From: a virus
IMG/VR virus record: IMGVR_UViG_3300032092_000315
Location: 1 to 20,924 of that record
Length of the DNA stretch: 20,924 nt
Strand: one strand, 5' to 3'
Position 1 is the stretch's first letter. Every line of letters begins with the position of its first letter. Below the pieces are notes generated by a model, which was not told where the DNA came from, ran no database searches, and worked only from the letters and a program-made list of their open reading frames with translations. The translations under genes and the position numbers were made by a program. This document shows, piece after piece, positions 5,948 to 13,965 of this stretch.

Positions 5948-8900
5948 ATGGCTATAAATGTCCCTCTTAACGCACAGCTTCAAAACGCTACCCAGTTACA
6001 ACAGCAAATTCAAAATGCTGTTAACTCTGTTAGAATTAATTTGGGTGGCCAAAATGGCGCAAGAGCATTAAGCTCTCTTTCTCAACCTCTTGGTCGTTTA
6101 ACTGGTCAAGCAGACGAGTTCACAAAGTCTCTTGACGCTGCAAATGCTCGCGTTCTTGCTTTCGGCGCTTCTGTTGGCGTTGTTAATGCAGTGACTAGCG
6201 CTTTCAAAAGTCTTGTTAGCTCCACAATTGAAGTGGAGAAGGCTATTACTGCAATCTCTATTGTTGGTGATAAATTCACTGGTAAAACAAAAGAACTTGG
6301 TCAAGGTCTTTTTAAAATTGCAAAAGAGACTGGTCAAAGCTTTAGCGAAGTTTCTAAAGCTGCTCTAGAATTTTCTCGACAAGGCTTGCTGTTAGAGGAC
6401 ACTTTAAGCAGAACTCAAGACGCTCTTGTTCTTACTCGTTTGACTGGTCTAGATGCTGCGAAATCAGTTGACGGTTTGACTGCTGCTTTTAATGCTTTCT
6501 CAAAAGCTGGATTATCAACTACTCAGATCGTTAATAAACTAGCCGCTGTTGACCAAGCGTTTGCTGTGTCTTCTGCTGATTTGATTGAAGGCTTTAATCG
6601 AAGCGCTGCTGTTGCGCAAAACGCTGGAGTAACATTTGATGAGCTTGCTGGCATTATTACCGCTCTCCAACAAGAAACTTCTCGCGGTGGCGCAGTTATT
6701 GGTAACGCCCTTAAAACTATTTTTACTCGTTTGCAAGATACTAGCACTCTTAATAACTTGCAAAATCTTGGCGTTGCAGTGCAAGACTTACAGGGAAATA
6801 TTCTGCCTGCTAGACAAATTTTACAAAATCTCGCTACTGATGTTGAAGGATTAGGTCAGATTACTAAAGCTGGCATTTTTAAAGACGTAGCTGGCACTTT
6901 CCAAATTAACCAATTAATTTCTCTCGTTGGAGACTTAAATAAAGAAAACAGCATAGCTGCTAAAGCCACACTAGAATCTGCTGGTGCCACAAATCAAGCT
7001 TATGTTGCTAATGAAAAATTAAATCAATCGCTTGATGCTATTCTTAATAAGGTTGCTAATACTGGTAAGCAATTAGGAAGCATATTAGGAGAATTAGGAT
7101 TAACTGATAATCTTAAAGGTCTTTTAGATGGAATTAATTCTTTCTTAGAGGGCGCGAGCAGCCTCTTGCAAGGAGACGATCTTGGCTCTAATTTTGCCAA
7201 GGGTTTTGTTAAAGGTATTGGTGCTGTGTTAAGCGGTCCTGGTCTTGGAATTTTCTTGGCGATTATTGGTAAGCTGTCTCTTGATTTAGCTAAATTTGGC
7301 GCTCAAAGCTTAAAAGCATTTTTTGGTATTGGAAAAGCTGCTGCTGATCAAAAACAAGTACAAGAATCCATTGTTCAAACTTTGTTAAAAAATCAAAGTG
7401 TTTTAAGTACTATTTTAAATACTCAGGGTGGACAAAATGCACAAGCGTTAAAATTCTTAGGGCTTTTGAATCAACAGGCCGCTGCCATGCAATCTATTCA
7501 GAGTTTAGCTGGTGGTATTGCTTCAACAGTTTATGCTGGAGGGTTTCGCGCAACTGCTGGAGGTTTGCAGCGTAAAGCTGCTGGTGGATACTTGCCAGCG
7601 CAAGAAGCGTCAGATGTTCGTCGTGGCGTAGGCGGAGCTTCGCCGAGTTCTAAAGTTGTTTCTATTCCAAACTTTGCGTTTGGTGGCGGCAAACGCGGCA
7701 CAATGATTGCCAACACAAGCGAGTATATTGTTCCTAATTATGCTGGCGGTGGTTCTGCCATCTTTAATCAAGACATGGTGAAGAGCATGGGCTTACCAGC
7801 GGGAGCAAAGAAGATTTCTGCGGCTGGTGGGTTTGTGCCTAATTTTGCAGATCAAATTAAAGATGTCAGTAATAAATATGCACTTATTGTTAATGAGGCA
7901 ATAGGTACGCAACCTATTATTGCTTCACATAAATCTAAAGACGGTGACCGTATTGATTACAAAGCTAATGCTTACGGTATTGATTTAAGTAAATTAAAAA
8001 ATCCAACCGCTTATAGTAAAAAATTCTCTCAAGAAGCATTGGTTAAAAAATATCAAAATTTTGCACAGAGAGACGCTGCGAGATTTGCTGACACTGCTAT
8101 TGGGCGACCAATATCCCCAGTTTCGGTTCAAAAATTAGCTAATGCTGGATCAATACCAAGTTTAGTTGGAACTATTTTTGAGAGCGCGATTGAATCCATT
8201 ATTCAAGACCCTGAATATTTAAATGCTTTTAAATCGGGTGGACAAAACGCTCTTTTTGATTTTGTTAACGCTGGTGAAGTTAATGATTTTTTTGGAATTC
8301 CTAGGGGCGTAAAATATGTTGAAGCAAAATATCGAGCGTCTGGTGACGCTTTAAAAAGTTTTGGTAGTAAAATTTATAAAGAAGAAGTGTTTGGAGCTTC
8401 TACGGCTGGAGTTGCGAGACAAAAGTTTTTATCTGGAAAACCCTTAGTCATAAGACAAAGTAATTTTGCTAATCAATTGCAAAGAGTTAGTGGAAAAAAT
8501 TTCCAAGCCAATAATTTAACTTCTGATCAAATTTCTTTATTAAAGAAAGCTGGCGGAATATTGACTTCTAGTTCTGCTTCTGGCTATGTTCCAAACTTTG
8601 CCGCCGCAGCTTTGCAGCAAGCTATTGCTCGCGAAAAAAGCGCTGGCCTTTCAGATTCACAAATTTATGTTGACCAAAATTCATCATTAAAATCATCCAT
8701 GAACCCAATGGGGTTAATGGTGGCCAATCGAAGAGATGAGCCTGCTGGCGGTTTCCAAGGCATCGCTCGCGCACGCAAGGAAGGCATGAATCCAAAACTT
8801 TATGGTGCGGCAAATGGATTTGTGCCGAATTATGTTAGCGGTACTGGAATTGCGCAAAGCTATGGTCTTCAACAAGCTCAACCATCAAGTGATAAAATAA

Positions 8901-11900
8901 ATAAAAGTTTTGCCGATACTGCTGGTAAAATTTTCCTATTACAAAGCGCTTTATCATTTTTACAAGGTGCCGTTGGAGACACAGAAAACTCTTTTGCAAA
9001 AGTAACTAATACACTTGTAAGTGCAGGTGGCAATATAACTTCTTTAGCTTTATTAGGAAAAGAAATTCAAGGAATCAAAATTGATGGAACTGGTTTAGCT
9101 GCTGGTTTCGGAAAATTTGCAAAAGGTTTAGGTATTGCTGGCGTGGCTTTTGGAGTTGTTACTGAAGGTTTTAAATTTGCTAATTTTGCTATTAAAGAAT
9201 TTTCGGGAGAGAATGCAAAAGCTGCATTAGCAACTGCTAAACTCGCAGACGCTTCTGATAAATTATCAATCAAATTTGATTCATTGTCGAAAACAAGACA
9301 AACTGAAATCTCAACTCAGGCGGAACAAATTCTTGGATCGGCTGGTTATGAAGGATTTTTTAACGGGATTGCAAACTTTTTTAGAGAACAAAAAATTGGT
9401 GGTGGAGATATTGGTAGTGATCCAGCAGTGAAACAAGGCGTTGCTCAATTATTAGCTTTGGGAGCTTCGAAACAAGAAGTGCAAGGAGTTCTTGAAAGCG
9501 GACGAAAATTTAAAGAAGAAAAGGTCTATACTGCTGGCTTTAGCGCGGGTAATCAAAGTCAAACATCTTATATACGCACAACGGATGTAACACAAAAATC
9601 AGATATTACTGCTGGCATAGAAAGCTCCATGACTAGCGGCTTGGGTAAAGAGTTAAGTGATAAGTTTCTTAAATTTTCTTCCGAAATAGAAAATATAGAT
9701 TTTAATGCTGACTCAGCAAAAGTCCAAGAAGCAATTAAAAAAATTCAAACCGCAATTTATGGTACAGGCGAAATTTCTCCAGAATTGGCTAAAACAATTG
9801 AGGGAGAAACGAAAAAACAAGAACAAGATTTTAAAATCAAAGCCGCCAAACAAGCTATTGAATTCAATAAACCTATTAATGTTTTAAAACGATCCCTAGA
9901 AAAAATTATTTCAGATGGAGGGCTAGTTGTTGAAAATGTAGCCAGAGAACTAGAGCGTCAATCAAAATTAATAAGTGCAATTTCTTCTAGTAAAAGTTTT
10001 GCTTCTCTATCGGATAGTTCGAAACTTGTTTTTGAAATTGATTCTTCATCTAGACAGTTAGCAAAAGAATTAGAAAATAGAGTAGCTAAATTTGGCAACG
10101 ATACACAAGCTGATTTGTTAAAATTTGTTCCAGAATTGGGACTGAGCAAAAAAGTAGGCACATCTTTAACTAAATCATTTAAAAATTTAGGACAAGTAAA
10201 AACAGAAGAAGATGTAAAGACTAATTTAAATTCTTTTAATGAAGCTGTAAAAAAAGCAGGACAAACTGTTGATAAAACTAAGTTTGCTGAGTTGACAAGA
10301 AAAATTACAGAAGTTAATAATAGTTTTGGAAATTTACAAAAAGAAATTGAAGTAGAAAAAGCTGTTTTAGCTTTAAATAATTCAGAAAAATTATTGGAAG
10401 CCCGCGCTTATGATACTTATAAAAGTAAATTAGCTGGATTTGTTGAAGAAATAATCAAGGGGCAAACAAGTCTAATTCAAATGCGCGGCGATCTTGACAG
10501 AATTGACATTAAAAAACAGGGAGATATTGAAATCGCAACAGCTAACGCTCGTTCTAGCAGAGAAGCAATGCTATTGCGTCAAGATATTGAGTCGAAAGCA
10601 TTTCAAAAAAAGCAACCAACAGAACAAAAAATACTATTGCAGGAAAAAGAATTGGCCGCTAAAAGAGAATTCTTTACAAAAGACAACATTGCTGGATTAA
10701 ATAGAAACACTGAAGCTCTTAATAATTTAACGAGGCTTTTGGCGTCTGATTTTATTAATAAAATTGATGAATCAATAAAGTTTGTTCAAGACATGCGAGC
10801 CTCTTCGGGTCCAAGTCCGTTTGGAGGTGGACCAGTACCTTTAACCACGGGCATCACACTACCATCAGGAATAAAAGATTCACAAGATGCCGTAAATTAT
10901 CTCCAAAATTTAAAAGGCGTTTATTCTTCTTCTGCAAATCTTCCAATGGCAAGTTCTGGTGGTAATTTACAAACTGCTAATTCATATTTAGAACGAATTG
11001 GAAATAGCGTTACTAAAGGATTGACTTTCGCACAGATTCAAGATGAAATTGGGAAATTTGGCGTTACGCCAGAAATGCAGGACAGATTTACCGAATACGC
11101 CCAACAATTATTACTAGCTTATAAAGAGTCATCTGAGGTTTTTAATGATAAATTAAACACACTAAAAGCTCAGCAGGAAACCGAAAAAGACATATTTGAT
11201 TTGCAGAATAGTTATGCTATAAAATTAAAAGCCCAAATTAGAGCATTAAACGATTCGCTGACTGATCCTCAAACCGCTGGAGAATATGCTTCCAAACTAA
11301 GACAAAGAGCAAGAGATGCTACAGAAGTAGGTAAAGGATCGGATGCTGAAAGACGAGCTTATCGTTCATCTTTTGGATATGGATTAGATCAAGGACTTGA
11401 AGAGTTGGAGAAAAGAACTTTAGACTATAAGCAAGAATTAGGAGTGGAGATTCCACGTTTGTTCTCTTCTAATCTTGCTCAAGGACTAAACGATGCAATC
11501 AGTGGCGCGAAAGACCTTAAAACAGCGCTCACTGATGCTGCCACAAGTTTCTTCCAAGAAATCTCACGCAAGAACATCTCTAACCTTGCTGACATGGTTA
11601 CTGGCGGCACTGGTAATTTCATACAATCTTTATTTAAGCCAAGCATTCCTAAAGCTTTACCTGTCAATGAATTAGCTTCTGGTGGCTTCATTAAAGGCGG
11701 TTCTGGCACCAAGGACGACGTTCCAGCAATGCTCATGGGCGGCGAATATGTTATGAAAAAATCCGCCGTAAATAAATACGGCAAAGGATTCCTAGACGCT
11801 CTCAATAACGGCAAAATGCGCGGCTACGCCACTGGCGGTTTAGTTGACCCAGAAACATTCCCAACACAAACTGGCCGCAGTGGATTCTTCACTCCTGGCG

Positions 11901-13165
11901 ACTATGGTCAAGGAGCAATCACTGGCAAAAATGAACTTCTCACTTTTGCAACCCAAAGCTTTACTGGTGGTCAATATGACTACATGGGCGGCTTTGGAAT
12001 GAGTGGTGCAAGCGTTGGCTTGGAGCCAGAAAGCGCTCGACTCTCTTCTTTCGGCAGAGAGAACAGCCCAATGTTTGAAAGAGTTCAGCAGTCAAAAGAT
12101 GAGGCTTTTGGAGTTTATCTACAAGGATTACAAAAAGAAAAAGAATATTCTCAATTATTGGATCAAATTGCCAAAGATAAAAAAGCTCGTAAAAAACAAT
12201 TACAAATGGCAATCATTTCAGCAGTTGCATCTACTGCTCTTAATTTTGCTGGTAGCGCCATGTTGTCTGGAGCAAAAAATGGTATTGCTGCTGGTGCAAA
12301 AACCGCTGCCGCTAGTGGAAAAACCTTTGGCTTTGGAGCAAAATTCATGGCTGGAGCAAAAGGTATGTTCACTGGTGCAGGTGGTCAAGGTGGATTAGCT
12401 AATATTTTTAAAGGAACAGGAACTCAGCTTTCTGATTTAGCTATCGCTAGGCAAAATGCAATGAGTGGGAATATAGCAAGCCAGTCAGTTCAAGGAGCAA
12501 TGTCATCTCCACAAATGGGAAATCAACCAGGGTTAACACTGCCGATGACCGCCACAGACTCCATGAATTTAGAAGATAACATTAAGTTATTTAAAAAATA
12601 CAATTTTTCAAGTCTTGTCAAAAGTTTGTCCAATCAAAGTTCAGGCCCGAAAGCTCAGGGCGGCGGCTTCAACAATCCTCTTCTACCGCAAATGACACCA
12701 GAGATAATGAAACAAATGGGATTGCGTGATTTTGGATCAGATGGTAATTATAATCCATATATAAAACGCGCTTCTGGCGGTTTAATTTCTGGCGGCTCTG
12801 GAACCAAAGACGACATTCCAGCAATGCTTACTGGTGGCGAATTCGTCTTGAATAATCGCGCCACTCAACGCCTTGGTGTTCAAAACCTTAATAAGTTAAA
12901 CAACGGTCAATCAGTTGGCAGCGAAGGCTCTTCTGCTGAAATGACTCAAGCTTTAATTTCCAAACTTGACGAACTGATTCAAACAACTTCAAACTCTTCT
13001 CAGAGCAATGTGGTTGTTAATGTTTCATCCACTGATCAACAGGAAGAAAACCCTGCGGACATGAATGAAAGAGATAGAGAGCTTCAAAAGAAAATCCGCC
13101 AAGCTGTGCTAGATGTTATCGCTCAAGAAAAAAGACTAGGAGGATCGCTTGAAAAATCACGATGA
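5948..13165 (+). CDS. Tail tape measure protein with embedded nuclease-like segment (2405 aa)
   Basis: Sets tail length and is ejected ahead of the DNA. Residues about 115-330 are a TP901-type tape measure core (TGQSFSEVSKAALEF, LTRLTGLDAAKSVDGL, AVSSADLIEGFNRSA, QQETSRGGAVIGNALKTIF). Hydrophobic stretches lie near 419-443, 995-1060 and 2085-2105. Residues 540-965 are Gly-rich with PNF(A)-type motifs at 573-577, 595-599, 630-634, 881-885 and 959-963. Between 634 and 881 is a segment with a PD-(D/E)XK-like signature (E745, D771, E792-x-K794). Residues about 1290-1760 are helical and coiled-coil-like. GGSGTKDD(V/I)PAML motifs occur at about 1917 and 2282, flanking the last hydrophobic part. AAGGA at 5936-5940 supports the ATG; the stop overlaps the next start in ATGA. 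At roughly 0.15 nm per residue the upper length estimate is about 360 nm, less if the inserted segment does not stretch. Confidence 0.95.
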   Translation: MAINVPLNAQLQNATQLQQQIQNAVNSVRINLGGQNGARALSSLSQPLGRLTGQADEFTKSLDAANARVLAFGASVGVVNAVTSAFKSLVSSTIEVEKAITAISIVGDKFTGKTKELGQGLFKIAKETGQSFSEVSKAALEFSRQGLLLEDTLSRTQDALVLTRLTGLDAAKSVDGLTAAFNAFSKAGLSTTQIVNKLAAVDQAFAVSSADLIEGFNRSAAVAQNAGVTFDELAGIITALQQETSRGGAVIGNALKTIFTRLQDTSTLNNLQNLGVAVQDLQGNILPARQILQNLATDVEGLGQITKAGIFKDVAGTFQINQLISLVGDLNKENSIAAKATLESAGATNQAYVANEKLNQSLDAILNKVANTGKQLGSILGELGLTDNLKGLLDGINSFLEGASSLLQGDDLGSNFAKGFVKGIGAVLSGPGLGIFLAIIGKLSLDLAKFGAQSLKAFFGIGKAAADQKQVQESIVQTLLKNQSVLSTILNTQGGQNAQALKFLGLLNQQAAAMQSIQSLAGGIASTVYAGGFRATAGGLQRKAAGGYLPAQEASDVRRGVGGASPSSKVVSIPNFAFGGGKRGTMIANTSEYIVPNYAGGGSAIFNQDMVKSMGLPAGAKKISAAGGFVPNFADQIKDVSNKYALIVNEAIGTQPIIASHKSKDGDRIDYKANAYGIDLSKLKNPTAYSKKFSQEALVKKYQNFAQRDAARFADTAIGRPISPVSVQKLANAGSIPSLVGTIFESAIESIIQDPEYLNAFKSGGQNALFDFVNAGEVNDFFGIPRGVKYVEAKYRASGDALKSFGSKIYKEEVFGASTAGVARQKFLSGKPLVIRQSNFANQLQRVSGKNFQANNLTSDQISLLKKAGGILTSSSASGYVPNFAAAALQQAIAREKSAGLSDSQIYVDQNSSLKSSMNPMGLMVANRRDEPAGGFQGIARARKEGMNPKLYGAANGFVPNYVSGTGIAQSYGLQQAQPSSDKINKSFADTAGKIFLLQSALSFLQGAVGDTENSFAKVTNTLVSAGGNITSLALLGKEIQGIKIDGTGLAAGFGKFAKGLGIAGVAFGVVTEGFKFANFAIKEFSGENAKAALATAKLADASDKLSIKFDSLSKTRQTEISTQAEQILGSAGYEGFFNGIANFFREQKIGGGDIGSDPAVKQGVAQLLALGASKQEVQGVLESGRKFKEEKVYTAGFSAGNQSQTSYIRTTDVTQKSDITAGIESSMTSGLGKELSDKFLKFSSEIENIDFNADSAKVQEAIKKIQTAIYGTGEISPELAKTIEGETKKQEQDFKIKAAKQAIEFNKPINVLKRSLEKIISDGGLVVENVARELERQSKLISAISSSKSFASLSDSSKLVFEIDSSSRQLAKELENRVAKFGNDTQADLLKFVPELGLSKKVGTSLTKSFKNLGQVKTEEDVKTNLNSFNEAVKKAGQTVDKTKFAELTRKITEVNNSFGNLQKEIEVEKAVLALNNSEKLLEARAYDTYKSKLAGFVEEIIKGQTSLIQMRGDLDRIDIKKQGDIEIATANARSSREAMLLRQDIESKAFQKKQPTEQKILLQEKELAAKREFFTKDNIAGLNRNTEALNNLTRLLASDFINKIDESIKFVQDMRASSGPSPFGGGPVPLTTGITLPSGIKDSQDAVNYLQNLKGVYSSSANLPMASSGGNLQTANSYLERIGNSVTKGLTFAQIQDEIGKFGVTPEMQDRFTEYAQQLLLAYKESSEVFNDKLNTLKAQQETEKDIFDLQNSYAIKLKAQIRALNDSLTDPQTAGEYASKLRQRARDATEVGKGSDAERRAYRSSFGYGLDQGLEELEKRTLDYKQELGVEIPRLFSSNLAQGLNDAISGAKDLKTALTDAATSFFQEISRKNISNLADMVTGGTGNFIQSLFKPSIPKALPVNELASGGFIKGGSGTKDDVPAMLMGGEYVMKKSAVNKYGKGFLDALNNGKMRGYATGGLVDPETFPTQTGRSGFFTPGDYGQGAITGKNELLTFATQSFTGGQYDYMGGFGMSGASVGLEPESARLSSFGRENSPMFERVQQSKDEAFGVYLQGLQKEKEYSQLLDQIAKDKKARKKQLQMAIISAVASTALNFAGSAMLSGAKNGIAAGAKTAAASGKTFGFGAKFMAGAKGMFTGAGGQGGLANIFKGTGTQLSDLAIARQNAMSGNIASQSVQGAMSSPQMGNQPGLTLPMTATDSMNLEDNIKLFKKYNFSSLVKSLSNQSSGPKAQGGGFNNPLLPQMTPEIMKQMGLRDFGSDGNYNPYIKRASGGLISGGSGTKDDIPAMLTGGEFVLNNRATQRLGVQNLNKLNNGQSVGSEGSSAEMTQALISKLDELIQTTSNSSQSNVVVNVSSTDQQEENPADMNERDRELQKKIRQAVLDVIAQEKRLGGSLEKSR
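7661..8836 (+). repeat. PNF(A/V)-type motif array in the tape measure
   Basis: Five copies of (I/V)-P-N-(F/Y)-(A/V) at codons starting 7664 (IPNFA), 7730 (VPNYA), 7835 (VPNFA), 8588 (VPNFA) and 8822 (VPNYV), most preceded by a small residue, Gly and an aromatic (GGF, SGY, NGF). They separate unlike segments: a 20- and 35-residue Gly-rich spacer, the 246-residue nuclease-like domain, and a 73-residue module. The even motif but unrelated spacers suggest domain boundaries or processing sites. Confidence 0.7.
7850..8587 (+). other. Embedded PD-(D/E)XK nuclease-like domain in the tape measure
   Basis: Codes for tape measure residues 635-880, lying between two VPNFA motifs. The visible signature is VGTIFESAIESII with E745 in a helix, ALFDFVN with D771, and KYVEAKYRAS with E792 and K794, spaced 21 residues from D771 to E792. 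Helix-E, strand-D, strand-ExK is the order of the restriction-endonuclease-like core. The segment is soluble and globular in composition, unlike the neighbouring Gly-rich and coiled-coil parts. Nuclease activity, metal binding and target are inferred; a degenerate or purely structural copy is possible. Confidence 0.55.
11681..12856 (+). repeat. Two GGSGTKDD motif copies in the tape measure C-terminal region
   Basis: Copy one at 11681-11758 (residues 1912-1937) and copy two at 12776-12853 (residues 2277-2302) share SGG(F/L)I then GGSGTKDD(V/I)PAML and GGE(Y/F)V, followed by a basic helix and LNNG. Similar GGE(Y/F)V motifs are common near the ends of tape measure proteins. The 365 residues between them include the hydrophobic Ala/Gly-rich segment 2085-2140. 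Confidence 0.75.
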
Positions 13166-13965
13166 GCATAGACCGATCACTTTCAGTTCAACCATACGAT
13201 CAAGTTTTTGTTGTTAATGGCTATCAGCTTTCTGGAGTTGAAAGCATCAGTATTAATTACAGTGTCCCATTAGAAAATTCTTTAACACTAGGATCAACTT
13301 ATGGCTATAATCTCAACAATCCAATCCAAGCCGAAATATCTTTACAGCGCAGCATGTTGTACCAAGACCCGCTTTTGGCTTTTACTGGCGACTCTAGTTT
13401 TTCTGGCAGTTTAAGTTATAACGGAAAATCTTATGGATTTACAAGCGGCTTCTTGAATCAATATGGTATTTCCTGCACAGTTGGCGAGATTCCTTCAATC
13501 TCTTGCAGCATCACTGTTTATGGAAAATTAGAACCATCGCTAGAAGTTTTAAAAACACAAGAGCATCCAAGTCTTTTTATTCCTAGCCCACGGTCAATGA
13601 CTATTTCTGGGAATAACACTGCCAACAATCGCGTAAAAAGTTTTTCTTTCGAGTATTCAATTAATCGCCAAGGAATTTATTCTCTTGATAGCGCAAAAGA
13701 GGTTGATGAGGTGGTATTTTTGCCGCCAGTTAACGTCTCTGCTTCGCTCACTTTTGATGCTTCTAATATGACTTTAGAAAACCACGAATTCTTTTTAACT
13801 AGCGCAGAACAAAAACAATTTGATATTTCAGTCAAAAACAGAGATAATAATAGTGAAATGATTCATTTAACTATTCCTAATATTCAGGAAATTTCTCAGC
13901 AGCTTTCCTCAAGCTCTGATAGTTCACTAAGTATTGTTAACAATTATATAGGATATTTATCATGA
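13162..13965 (+). CDS. Tube-like distal tail protein, two tandem domains (267 aa)
   Basis: All-beta protein built like the major tube protein but more compact. Half one (about 20-125) runs VESISINYSVPLENSLTLGS, NPIQAEISLQRSM, then YGISCTVGEIPSISCSITVY; half two (about 156-267) runs VKSFSFEYSINRQGIYSLDS, PPVNVSASLTFDAS, KQFDISVKNRD and a final strand. The phrase VGEIPSISCSITV mirrors VGDLPTVSVSVEG of the minus-strand tube protein. The gene starts in ATGA overlap with the tape measure stop, the usual slot of a distal tail or tube-adaptor protein. I infer that it forms the ring joining the tube to the tail tip. There is no membrane span or signal peptide. An AGGAGG at 13138-13143 is rather far upstream to be the sole ribosome site. 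Confidence 0.65.
   Translation: MSIDRSLSVQPYDQVFVVNGYQLSGVESISINYSVPLENSLTLGSTYGYNLNNPIQAEISLQRSMLYQDPLLAFTGDSSFSGSLSYNGKSYGFTSGFLNQYGISCTVGEIPSISCSITVYGKLEPSLEVLKTQEHPSLFIPSPRSMTISGNNTANNRVKSFSFEYSINRQGIYSLDSAKEVDEVVFLPPVNVSASLTFDASNMTLENHEFFLTSAEQKQFDISVKNRDNNSEMIHLTIPNIQEISQQLSSSSDSSLSIVNNYIGYLS

Noticed and set aside
11479-11814. Minus-strand ORF of 111 codons inside the tape measure gene
   Set aside because: Antisense shadow of the Gly/Pro-rich C-terminal coding region; no context or ribosome site.
12003-12398. Plus-strand ORF of 131 codons inside the tape measure gene
   Set aside because: Alternative-frame shadow with Leu/Lys-rich low-complexity sequence and no start signal, wholly inside a strong coding frame.
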